Source of the DNA: JANNPJ01 sp965200525
GTDB taxonomy: Bacteria > Actinomycetota > Actinomycetes > Actinomycetales > Kineosporiaceae
Reading direction: 5' to 3'
DNA length: 64,000 nt
Assembly (NCBI GenBank): GCA_965200525.1
Contig: OZ241368.1
Span: forward strand, 5,518,001-5,582,000
Position numbers and translations under genes: made by a program. Within the stretch, counting starts at the first letter, position 1. Every line of letters starts with the position of its first letter. This document shows, one piece after another, positions 35,719 to 43,047 of this stretch. The notes beneath the pieces are model-generated. The model was not told the origin of the DNA. It made no database searches and saw only the letters and a program-made list of their open reading frames with translations.

Positions 35719-36900
35719 GTGCCGTTGCTGGTGCTGAACGCCACCGGGTCGGTGGTCCGGATGGGCCTAATCACCGCCGTCGGCGGCGCCGCGACGGTGC
35801 TCACCGGGCTGTTCGCCGGCCACCTGGTCGACCGGCTCGACCGGCGCCGCATCCTGATCGGCTGCGACCTGGTCCGGGCCGGGCTGCACCTGCTGGTGCC
35901 GCTGGCCTGGCTGGCCGGGCCGCAGTTGTGGTTGCTGTTCGTGCTGGCCGCCGTCACCAGTGCCCTGTCGATGATCTTCAACGTGGGTTACGTGACGGCG
36001 GTGGCCGGCCTGGTCGAGCCCGAGCAGGTGACGGCGGCCAACGGCCGGCTCAGCGCCACCTTCGCGATCGGCTCGATCGTCGGCCCGTCGCTGGCTGGGA
36101 TACTGGCGGCGACCGTCGGCTACACCTGGGCCCTGGGGGTGGACGGGGTCAGCTTCCTGATCTCGGCGCTCACCCTGGCCCTGATCCGGTTCCGGCCGAT
36201 GGTCCCGGAATCTGGATCGGAATCTGGATCGGAATCGGGATCGCGACTGGATCGGACCGGGGTCGCGTCACCGGCTCGGGCCGGGCCCTGGTCGGGCCTG
36301 CTGGTCGGCGTCCACTTTCTCTGGCGTCAGCCCACCCTGCGGGCCCTGACCGGGCTGCTCGCCCTGATGATGCTGGTCGAGACCGGGGCCATGGACCTGC
36401 TGATCTTCCATCTCCGGCACGACCTCGACACCAGCGCCCGGGCGACCGGCGTCGTTCTCGGATGCTCCGGGATCGGGGCGATCGCCGGTGGTTTGCTGAC
36501 CGCCCGGATGCGGGCCGCTTACGGCTTCGGGGCCTGCTGGCTGAGCTCCGCGGCGGTCGACGGGCTCGCCCTGGCCGGGATCGGCGCCACCCGGAACGTG
36601 GTGCTGGTCGCGATTCTGGCCGCGATCTTCGTCCTGGCCACCACGGTCGGCGGGATCTGCTCCCTGTCGCTGCGCCAGCAGGTCACGCCCGACCACCTGC
36701 TCGGCCGGGTGACCTCGGCGTTCTGGGCCCTGCACCTGGCCCCGGCACCGCTCGGGGCCGCGGCGTTCACCCTGCTGGCCGCCCACCAGGGGGTGGCCGT
36801 GGCGGCCGGTCTCGGCGGGCTGGGCTACCTGCTGATCGTCGTCCTCGGCCTGCTCACCCCGGTTCGTGCCGCCCGTCCGGAACAGCCCGCCTCGGCGTAG
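35719..36900 (+). CDS. MFS transporter (enterobactin-exporter/MdtG-like), 5' end unclear
   Basis: This major-facilitator protein has about 12 hydrophobic segments and the loop 2-3 basic motif GHLVDRLDRRRILIG. GTG 35719 is the first canonical start, giving 393 residues. Typical MFS N-terminal coding sequence is visible in frame upstream from 35641 (AFSRDFTVFWAGQTLSDVGSS), with no ATG, GTG or TTG. The real start may be the GTA overlapping the der stop (GTAG), a CTG, or the first helix may be lost. A central loop holds three ESGS repeats. Substrate is unknown. Confidence 0.8.
   Translation: MPLLVLNATGSVVRMGLITAVGGAATVLTGLFAGHLVDRLDRRRILIGCDLVRAGLHLLVPLAWLAGPQLWLLFVLAAVTSALSMIFNVGYVTAVAGLVEPEQVTAANGRLSATFAIGSIVGPSLAGILAATVGYTWALGVDGVSFLISALTLALIRFRPMVPESGSESGSESGSRLDRTGVASPARAGPWSGLLVGVHFLWRQPTLRALTGLLALMMLVETGAMDLLIFHLRHDLDTSARATGVVLGCSGIGAIAGGLLTARMRAAYGFGACWLSSAAVDGLALAGIGATRNVVLVAILAAIFVLATTVGGICSLSLRQQVTPDHLLGRVTSAFWALHLAPAPLGAAAFTLLAAHQGVAVAAGLGGLGYLLIVVLGLLTPVRAARPEQPASA
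36208..36243 (+). repeat. 12-bp in-frame tandem repeat in the MFS gene, 3 units
   Basis: GAATCTGGATCG at 36208-36219 and 36220-36231, then GAATCGGGATCG at 36232-36243, encode ESGS three times in the central cytoplasmic loop. Confidence 0.9.
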
Positions 36901-36921
36901 CCGGCCGGTCGGCGGGTCACT

Positions 36922-36942
36922 TCGGTGCTCCAGGCGCACCGA
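36922..36942. terminator. Candidate bidirectional hairpin between convergent genes
   Basis: TCGGTGC (36922-36928) and its complement GCACCGA (36936-36942) flank a 7-nt loop in the 74-bp gap between the convergent MFS and MmyB-type regulator genes. There is no U-tract. Confidence 0.4.
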
Positions 36943-36974
36943 GGTTCCCCGCTCCTCGTCGGTGGACGGGGCGG

Positions 36975-37925
36975 TCAGAGACGGGTGTAGGCGGGGGGCA
37001 TGGCGCTGGGCGGGCGCAGGCCCTGCTCGGGGTGTACGTGATTCGTCGCCGGGGCCTCGGGATGGTCGCGCAGCCAGGCGATCCGCTCGCGGGACTCGTC
37101 GTCGGCCGGGGTGTAGACCACGATCCGGGTCTCCGGGGCCGAGACGATGGACAGGCTGGTCGTCGTCATCCGGATGTCGCCGACCGCCTGGTGCCGGAAG
37201 TGCTTGCGCAGCGTGCCGGGCGCGGCGACCTGCTGGCGGGCCCACATCTCGGCGAACATCGGGCTGGCCGCCCGCAGGTCGGCGATGAAGTTCTCCCACT
37301 CCGGCTCGCCCACGTGCCGGCCGTAGCCACCGCGCAGCGTGGCCACCAGGCGGGGGGCCTCGGTGTCGCGGCTGACGAACGGGTTGCAGCAGTCCGGAAA
37401 GGTGAACGTGCACCACAGGATGTTCCGGTGCGCGGTCGACGACACCACCCCGGGAAACAGGGCGTTGTAGGCATCGTTCCAGGCCAGGACGTCGTACCGG
37501 GGGCTGGTCACGTTGGCCGGCAACGGGTCGAGGGCGTCGAGGATGTGCTGCACCTCGGCCGGCAGGAAGAGCGCCGCCGCCGGGGCGGTCGGCGTCACCT
37601 CGGCCAGCCGGAAGAGGTGGTCACGCTCGGCCGGGTCGAGCTTCAGCGACCGGGCGATGGCCTCGATCACCTGCTCGCTGGCGTTGATCCGGCGGCCTTG
37701 CTCGAGCCACGTGTACCAGGTGATGCCCACCCCGGCGAGCTGCGCGACCTCCTCGCGGCGCAGGCCCGGGGTGCGCCGGCGCGGGCCCGGCGGCAGGCCG
37801 ACCGCCTCCGGGGTGATCCGCGACCGGCAGGCCCGCAGGAAGGCGGCCAGTTCGGTCCGCCGGACGTCGCCGGTGCCCGGCGCGGCCGATGCCGGGGCCG
37901 ATGCCGGGCCCGCAAGAGTGGTCAC
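36975..37925 (-). CDS. XRE-family regulator with MmyB-like ligand-binding domain
   Basis: The 316-residue regulator has a helix-turn-helix near residues 50-85 (RRTPGLRREEVAQLAGVGITWYTWLEQGRRINAS), followed by the MmyB-like domain (LAWNDAYNALFPG..NILWCTFT, DLRAASPMFAEMWARQQV). That domain is a PAS-like fold which binds hydrophobic ligands in this family. It is divergent from a DHA2-type MFS exporter at 38028, the common arrangement for a drug- or lipid-sensing repressor/activator. GTG start. Its operator may be the inverted repeat arms at 37925-37933 and 37998-38006. Confidence 0.92.
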   Translation of the reverse strand: MTTLAGPASAPASAAPGTGDVRRTELAAFLRACRSRITPEAVGLPPGPRRRTPGLRREEVAQLAGVGITWYTWLEQGRRINASEQVIEAIARSLKLDPAERDHLFRLAEVTPTAPAAALFLPAEVQHILDALDPLPANVTSPRYDVLAWNDAYNALFPGVVSSTAHRNILWCTFTFPDCCNPFVSRDTEAPRLVATLRGGYGRHVGEPEWENFIADLRAASPMFAEMWARQQVAAPGTLRKHFRHQAVGDIRMTTTSLSIVSAPETRIVVYTPADDESRERIAWLRDHPEAPATNHVHPEQGLRPPSAMPPAYTRL

Positions 37926-38006
37926 GGATACAGCGTGACCCAGAACCGGCGGTTTATCCAGGTGCTCTCAGTACCAGTATGAGCAGGCTCTAACTACCTG
38001 TATCCG
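37925..38006. promoter_or_regulatory. Divergent promoter region with 9-bp inverted repeat arms
   Basis: CGGATACAG (37925-37933) and its exact complement CTGTATCCG (37998-38006) bracket the region between the MmyB-type regulator and the MFS gene, one arm beside each gene. The left arm touches the regulator start codon. A weak TTATCC-18-TATGAG pair between them could be the MFS promoter. The arms are good candidates for regulator binding sites. Confidence 0.45.
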
Positions 38007-38027
38007 ATCGGGACGACGATCTTGGCC

Positions 38028-39545
38028 ATGGCTCAGACCTCGATCCCCTCGCAGCCCGGCGCGGCTGCCCCCGACCATGTTCCCGATCCTGTTCTCGACC
38101 CTGTGCTCACTCATGCGAGCCCCTCGGCCACCGTCCCGGCGCCCGCCGCCAGGCGGGTGGCCGACGTCCGGTCCCGGGTGCTGCTGGCCCTCATCCTGGC
38201 CGGGCAGTTCATGGCCCTGCTCGACGTCGCGATCGTCAACGTCGCGGCCCCCTCGATCCGTACCGGCTTGCACGCCAGCGGCAGCTCGCTGCAGCTGGTG
38301 ATCTCCGGCTACACGATCGCCTACGCGGTGCTCCTGATCACCGGGGCCCGGCTGGGCGAGCGGTGGGGTTTCGACCGGGTCTTCCAGGCCGGCCTGGCCC
38401 TGTTCACGATCAGTTCGCTGGTCTGCGGCCTGGCCCCGAACGTGGAGTGGCTGATCGGCTTCCGGCTGCTCCAGGGGGCCGGGTCGGCGCTGATGGTGCC
38501 CCAGGTGATGAGCCTGATCCAGCGGACCTTCGTCGGGCCGGCCCGGGTCCGGGCGCTCGGCGCCTACACCGCGGTGCTGGCCAGCGGCATGGTCGTCGGC
38601 CAGGTGCTCGGCGGCGTCCTGGTCACGGCCAACCTGTTCGGCGAGACCTGGCGGCCGGTGTTCCTGGTCAACGTGCCGATCGGCATCGTGCTACTGGCCC
38701 TCGGCCGGCGCGAGCTGCCGTCGTTCGAGCGGGTGCACCGGTCTCTGGACCTGGTCGGCCTGGTCCTGCTGTCGGCGTCCGTCCTGCTGCTGGTGGTGCC
38801 GCTGGTGCTCGGCCACGAGGAGAGCTGGCCGGTCTGGGGCTGGGCCATGATGGCCGTCAGTATCGCCGGCCTGATCGCGTTCGTGCTGGTGGAACGCCGG
38901 ATCGCCGCGCGCGACGGCAGTCCGCTGATCCGCGGCCGGGTGCTGGCCTCGCCCGGCCTGGCCGCCGCCGTCGGCGCGATCTTCCTGATCATGGCCGGGG
39001 TGGCCGGGTTCATGTTCGCGTTCGCCCTGCACCTGCAGTCCGGCCTGGGGCAGAGCGCCCTGCGTACCGGTCTGACCTTCGCCCCGATGGCCTTCGGGTT
39101 CGGCGCGGCCGGGCTCTGGTGGCGCCGGCTGCCGGCCCGCTGGCACTCCCGGCTCCCGGGTCCGGCCCTGGTGCTGGTGGCCGCCGGGTATCTGGTGCTC
39201 GGCCGGGCCGTCGCCGGCGGTCACCCGATCGGGGCCGGGCTCGAGGTGATGATGCTGGCCATGGGCGCGCTCTGCGGGGTCGCTTACGGCCAGCTCTTCG
39301 GGTCGGCGCTGAGCGGGGTCCGGGTGGTGGACGCCGCCGACGCCAGCGGGGTGGTGGTCACCCTGATCCAGCTCGGTCAGGTGGTCGGAGTGGCGGTGTT
39401 CGGCAGCCTGTTCCTCGGCTCGCTGCACCGGCTGACCCCGGCCGGGTCGGGCCACGCGGCCGAGCTGGCCGTCTTCGGGGTGGCCGCCGCGACCGCCGCC
39501 GCCGCCCTGGTCGCCCTGCTGCGGCCCCGGGCCGGCCAGGTCTGA
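38028..39545 (+). CDS. MFS transporter, DHA2 drug-exporter type
   Basis: This 505-residue exporter has ~14 hydrophobic segments, typical of the EmrB/QacA (DHA2) group. The N-terminal signature is LILAGQFMALLDVAIVNVAAPSIRTGLHAS (motif D1 region), with the GARLGERWGFDRVF basic loop and motif C GAYTAVLASGMVVGQVLGGVLV. The first ~45 residues are a Pro/Ala-rich cytoplasmic extension with a DPVLDPVL repeat. ATG 38028 is preferred; TTG 38022 is in frame. Control by the divergent MmyB-type regulator is inferred from the layout. Confidence 0.92.
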   Translation: MAQTSIPSQPGAAAPDHVPDPVLDPVLTHASPSATVPAPAARRVADVRSRVLLALILAGQFMALLDVAIVNVAAPSIRTGLHASGSSLQLVISGYTIAYAVLLITGARLGERWGFDRVFQAGLALFTISSLVCGLAPNVEWLIGFRLLQGAGSALMVPQVMSLIQRTFVGPARVRALGAYTAVLASGMVVGQVLGGVLVTANLFGETWRPVFLVNVPIGIVLLALGRRELPSFERVHRSLDLVGLVLLSASVLLLVVPLVLGHEESWPVWGWAMMAVSIAGLIAFVLVERRIAARDGSPLIRGRVLASPGLAAAVGAIFLIMAGVAGFMFAFALHLQSGLGQSALRTGLTFAPMAFGFGAAGLWWRRLPARWHSRLPGPALVLVAAGYLVLGRAVAGGHPIGAGLEVMMLAMGALCGVAYGQLFGSALSGVRVVDAADASGVVVTLIQLGQVVGVAVFGSLFLGSLHRLTPAGSGHAAELAVFGVAAATAAAALVALLRPRAGQV

Positions 39546-39569
39546 GGCACTCCTGGGCTCAGGGCAGGG

Positions 39570-41384
39570 TCAGGGCTCGCGGGTCCAGGAGCGGAGCCGG
39601 TCGTGCACCGCTTCCGGTCCTTCGGGGACGGCGTAGAACGAGCCCTGGGCCAGGTCCGCCCCGAGCCGGCGGACCAGGTCGTGGTGCCCGGCCGTCTCCA
39701 CCCCCTCGACCGTGACCCGCAGGCCGAGGCGATGAGCCAGGTCGATCATGGTCGCGAACACCTCGGCCCGGGCCGACTCCCGGGCCGGGGACGTCGTCCC
39801 GGGCGGGCGGCTGAGGAACTCGGCCGGCAGCTTGAGCGTGCGGACCCCGTGCTCGGGCAGGTCCGGCAACTGGGCCAGATGGGCCCGGCCGGTGCCGAAG
39901 TCGTCCAGGGCCAGCCCGACGCCGACCCGGGTCAAGTCGCGCAGCACGCTCAGGGTGGCCGGATCGTCCAGAGCCGCGTGCTCGGTGATCTCCAGTTGCA
40001 GCAGCTGGGCCGGCAGCCCGGTCTGCTCCAGCACGGCGACCACGTCGCGCACGGTCCGCTGATCGGCGACCTGGGCCGCGGCCAGGTTGACCGCGATCAC
40101 CGGCGGTCGCTCGACGTCCGTGCGCCACAGCTGGGCCTGGGCGCAGGCCTGCCGCAGCACCGCCCGGCCGAGGGCGCTGATCAGGCCTCCGCGCTCGGCC
40201 AGTGGCAGGAATCGGGCCGGCGGCAGCATTCCGTGCTGGTCGTGCGACCAGCGGGCCAGCGCCTCGACCGCCTCGATCCGGCCCGAGGCGACCGAGACGA
40301 TCGGCTGGTAGTGGGCCTGCAGCCGGCCGTCCTCGATCGCGGCCGGCAACTGGGCGGCCAGGCCGAGGTCACCCACCTGGCGAGCGGCCCGGACGGCGTC
40401 GAACACGGCGACGCTGCCCGGCCCGCGGCTCAGCGCCCAGGAGGCGGCCAGGTCGGCGTCCCGGAGCAGGACCTCGGGGTCGGCGGCGGCGGCCGACCGG
40501 GAGACCAGGCCGAACGAGGTCGACAGCAGCATCGGCCGCCCGTCGAGCACGATCGCCTCGCGGACGGCGTCCTGGGCCGTGGCCAGCCGCCCGGCCGAGC
40601 CGTGCCGGGCGCGCTGCCCGGCGCCGTCCACCCCGGGTCCGTCCATGCCCACGATCACGAACTCGTCGCGCCGCCCGACCCGGGCCACCAGCTCGCCGTC
40701 CCCGGTGAACCGGGCGGCCAGCCGCCCGGCCACCGTGACCAGCAGGCGGTCGCCGGCTTCCCGGCCGAGGGCGTGGTCGAGGGCCTCGAAACCGTCCAGG
40801 GACATCAGGCAGACGCCGAACACACCGCCGGGGTAGCGGCGGACCAACTCACGCAGGCGCAGGCTGAACCCGGCCCGGTTGAACAGGCCGGTCACCGGGT
40901 CGGTCCGCTGCACCGCGGCCTGGTCCTGCCGGGCCCGTTCCCAGGCCAGCAGGGCCGAGCTGCGGATCGCGTCCTGCTGCTGGAGCGTGCGGTCGCGCAC
41001 GGCCCGGACGAAGCCGAGCCCGAGCATGCCGATCAGCTCGGCCACTCGCTCCTGGTCGGGACGGCCGAACCGGGTGGCGATCAGGGTGGTGGTCCGGGCC
41101 AGCGCCTCCGGAGCGGTGAAGCCGTACTCGACCAGGCTCTCGCCGATCGCGATCCCGTCGGTGGCGGTGAACGGCTCCTGCCGCAGGGCCGCGGCCAGCC
41201 GCTGGGTGAGCCCGCGCAGCTGCTCGACGATCACCTCACGATCGGCCGCCACCCAGCTGGTGCCGACCACCGCCCGGGCCCACTCCCAGGCGAACAGCGA
41301 GGTGTCGAGCACCTCCGGATCGATTTCGGACGGCAGCGGCGGGCTGATGCGGGTGAAGCGGCGGCCGGGCCGCGGGCGGCTCAC
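39570..41384 (-). CDS. Cyclic-di-GMP protein: degenerate GGDEF plus EAL domain
   Basis: The 604-residue cytoplasmic protein has an N-terminal helical region of ~150 residues with no known domain, then GGDEF and EAL domains. The GGDEF active loop reads VGRRDEFVI with an Arg-Arg in place of Gly-Gly, so cyclase activity is doubtful. The EAL domain appears complete: VEALARW, VNLAAAQ, LEITEHA, LDDFGTGR, TLKLP, VTVEGVET and QGSFY, giving the acidic, Asn, Lys and Gln residues of active phosphodiesterases. No membrane helix is evident. GTG start. The likely role is c-di-GMP breakdown, with the GGDEF as a possible GTP-binding regulator. Confidence 0.92.
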   Translation of the reverse strand: MSRPRPGRRFTRISPPLPSEIDPEVLDTSLFAWEWARAVVGTSWVAADREVIVEQLRGLTQRLAAALRQEPFTATDGIAIGESLVEYGFTAPEALARTTTLIATRFGRPDQERVAELIGMLGLGFVRAVRDRTLQQQDAIRSSALLAWERARQDQAAVQRTDPVTGLFNRAGFSLRLRELVRRYPGGVFGVCLMSLDGFEALDHALGREAGDRLLVTVAGRLAARFTGDGELVARVGRRDEFVIVGMDGPGVDGAGQRARHGSAGRLATAQDAVREAIVLDGRPMLLSTSFGLVSRSAAAADPEVLLRDADLAASWALSRGPGSVAVFDAVRAARQVGDLGLAAQLPAAIEDGRLQAHYQPIVSVASGRIEAVEALARWSHDQHGMLPPARFLPLAERGGLISALGRAVLRQACAQAQLWRTDVERPPVIAVNLAAAQVADQRTVRDVVAVLEQTGLPAQLLQLEITEHAALDDPATLSVLRDLTRVGVGLALDDFGTGRAHLAQLPDLPEHGVRTLKLPAEFLSRPPGTTSPARESARAEVFATMIDLAHRLGLRVTVEGVETAGHHDLVRRLGADLAQGSFYAVPEGPEAVHDRLRSWTREP

Positions 41385-41478
41385 GCGACGCGATCCGGCC
41401 GGACGGTGGTCGGGTTCGCCCTCAGGTTCGGCTCCACCAGTAGCCCCCCGCCGCCGTCGGCCTGCATCACAAGACTTG

Positions 41479-41507
41479 ATGTTAGTGCCAGAATTTGTCC
41501 AGATAAA
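41479..41507 (-). promoter_or_regulatory. Candidate promoter of the EAL gene in a less GC-rich patch
   Basis: On the minus strand TTTATC (41507-41502), a 17-nt spacer and TAACAT (41484-41479) lie about 95 nt before the EAL gene start. The 247-bp divergent gap to the Gfo/Idh gene is otherwise featureless. Confidence 0.3.
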
Positions 41508-41631
41508 GCCGGTTCGCCACCTCGCGGCCGAACCGACCCCGAATCGGCCGTTGCCGGGCCGGACATCGCCCCCGGCCCGGATGGCCCATCATGAGCTGTC
41601 GACAGAACCGCAGCGGACGGCGAGGCCCTTC

Positions 41632-42633
41632 ATGAGTTCAGTACCGCAGACCCCGGACCGACCGATTCGCTGGGGCATCCTCGGCGCCGGCGGGATCGCC
41701 GAGAACGTGGTCAGCGACCTGGTCGCCCGGGGTGAGAGCGAGCTGGTCGCGATCGCGGCCCGGGACGGCGCCCGGGCGGCCGACTTCGCCCGGCGGCACG
41801 GGGCCACCCGCAGCTACGGCAGCTACGCCGAGCTGGTCGCCGACGCCGAGATCGACGTCGTCTACGTGGCCACCACCCACCCCTACCACCACGACCACGC
41901 GCTGCTGGCGATCGAGGCGGGCAAGGCGGTGCTGATCGAGAAGCCGGTCTGCCTCACCGCCGCCGACGCCCGCGAGGTGTTCGCCGCCGCCCGGGCCGCC
42001 GGGGTGTTCGCCATGGAGGCGATGTGGATGCGGACCAACCCGCTGATCCGCACCGCGCAGGACCTGATCGCCCAGGGCGAGATCGGCGAGGTGGTCTCGG
42101 CCCGGGCCGAGTTCGGCCTCGGGCTGCCGTTCGACCCCGGCCACCGGCTCTACGACCGCGGCAACGGCGGCGGCGCCCTGCTCGACCTCGGCGTGTACCC
42201 GATCGCCTTCGCCTACCTCTGGCTCGGCCGCCCCGACGAGGTGATCACCCGCGGCACCCTGGCCCCGACCGGCGTCGACGAGACCGTGGCCATGCAGTGG
42301 CTGTTCGACGGCGTGCCCCGGGCCCAGCTCTGGTGCTCGTCCTCGACGCCGGCCCCGAACCTGGCCGCGGTGCTCGGCACGACCGGCTGGATCGCGGTCG
42401 AGGGAGCCACCCACCGGCCGACCGCGCTGGTCGTCAACTCGGGCGAGAAGCAGTACCGGATCGAGGATCCGATCCCCGACCAGCACGGCTACGGCCCCGA
42501 GATCGCCGAGGTGGAGCGCTGCCTGCGGGCCGGCCTGGCCGAGAGCCCACTGATCCCGCAGGCCGACACGATCGCCGTCCTGGAACTGATGGACCAGGCC
42601 CGGGCCGAGCTCGGGGTCACGTACCCGGGCTGA
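41632..42633 (+). CDS. Gfo/Idh/MocA-family oxidoreductase
   Basis: This NAD(P)-dependent sugar or inositol-type dehydrogenase has 333 residues. The Rossmann motif is IRWGILGAGGIAENVVSDLV (residues ~12-31), followed by DVVYVATTHPYHHDHALLAIEAGKAVLIEKPVCLT (the EKP catalytic Lys), AMWMRTNP and the C-terminal domain with GGGALLDLGVYPIAFAYLWLG (catalytic Asp and His-equivalent region). The sequence is close to the dihydrodiol dehydrogenase-like group. ATG 41632 is chosen by homology; its ribosome-binding site is weak. Substrate is unknown. Confidence 0.92.
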   Translation: MSSVPQTPDRPIRWGILGAGGIAENVVSDLVARGESELVAIAARDGARAADFARRHGATRSYGSYAELVADAEIDVVYVATTHPYHHDHALLAIEAGKAVLIEKPVCLTAADAREVFAAARAAGVFAMEAMWMRTNPLIRTAQDLIAQGEIGEVVSARAEFGLGLPFDPGHRLYDRGNGGGALLDLGVYPIAFAYLWLGRPDEVITRGTLAPTGVDETVAMQWLFDGVPRAQLWCSSSTPAPNLAAVLGTTGWIAVEGATHRPTALVVNSGEKQYRIEDPIPDQHGYGPEIAEVERCLRAGLAESPLIPQADTIAVLELMDQARAELGVTYPG

Positions 42634-42742
42634 TCCACGGGCGCCGGCGTCGGTGCGGCCGGCCAACGCCCGGTCAAACGCGCCGGTTCGAAGGTGGAGT
42701 CGTCGGGGTCGTCCGGATCCCGCGACACCGAGGAGAACGGCG

Positions 42743-43015
42743 ATGCCGAAGTACCTGATCGAACGCGAGATCCCTGGTCTGGGCGGCCTGAGTGGGGAGG
42801 AGGTGCGGGCGGTCTCGCAGAAGTCCAACTCCGTGCTGGCCGAGCTCGGGGGCCGGGTCCAGTGGGTGCAGAGCTACGTGACCGGCGAGAAGATGTACTG
42901 CGTCTACCTGGCCGAGGACGCCGAACTGGTCCGCGAGCACGCCCGCCGGGGCGGTTTCCCGGCCGACAGCGTGGTCGAGGTGACCCGGATGATCGACCCG
43001 ACCACGGGGGAGTGA
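42743..43015 (+). CDS. DUF4242 small protein (SCO4226-like)
   Basis: The 90-residue ferredoxin-like protein matches the DUF4242 family, in which SCO4226 of Streptomyces is a nickel-binding protein. Characteristic segments are MPKYLIEREIPGLGGLS, the VQWVQSYVTGEKMYCVYLAED core and the FPADSVVEVTRMIDPTTG ending. AGGAGA lies 7 nt before the ATG. The stop lies within the leader of the AfsR/SARP-like regulator (33 nt before its chosen start, or GTGA overlap with an alternative start), so the two are likely co-expressed. Confidence 0.88.
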   Translation: MPKYLIEREIPGLGGLSGEEVRAVSQKSNSVLAELGGRVQWVQSYVTGEKMYCVYLAEDAELVREHARRGGFPADSVVEVTRMIDPTTGE

Positions 43016-43047
43016 ACCCGGGCCGGCCCGAGGAGGTGGACGACGGC

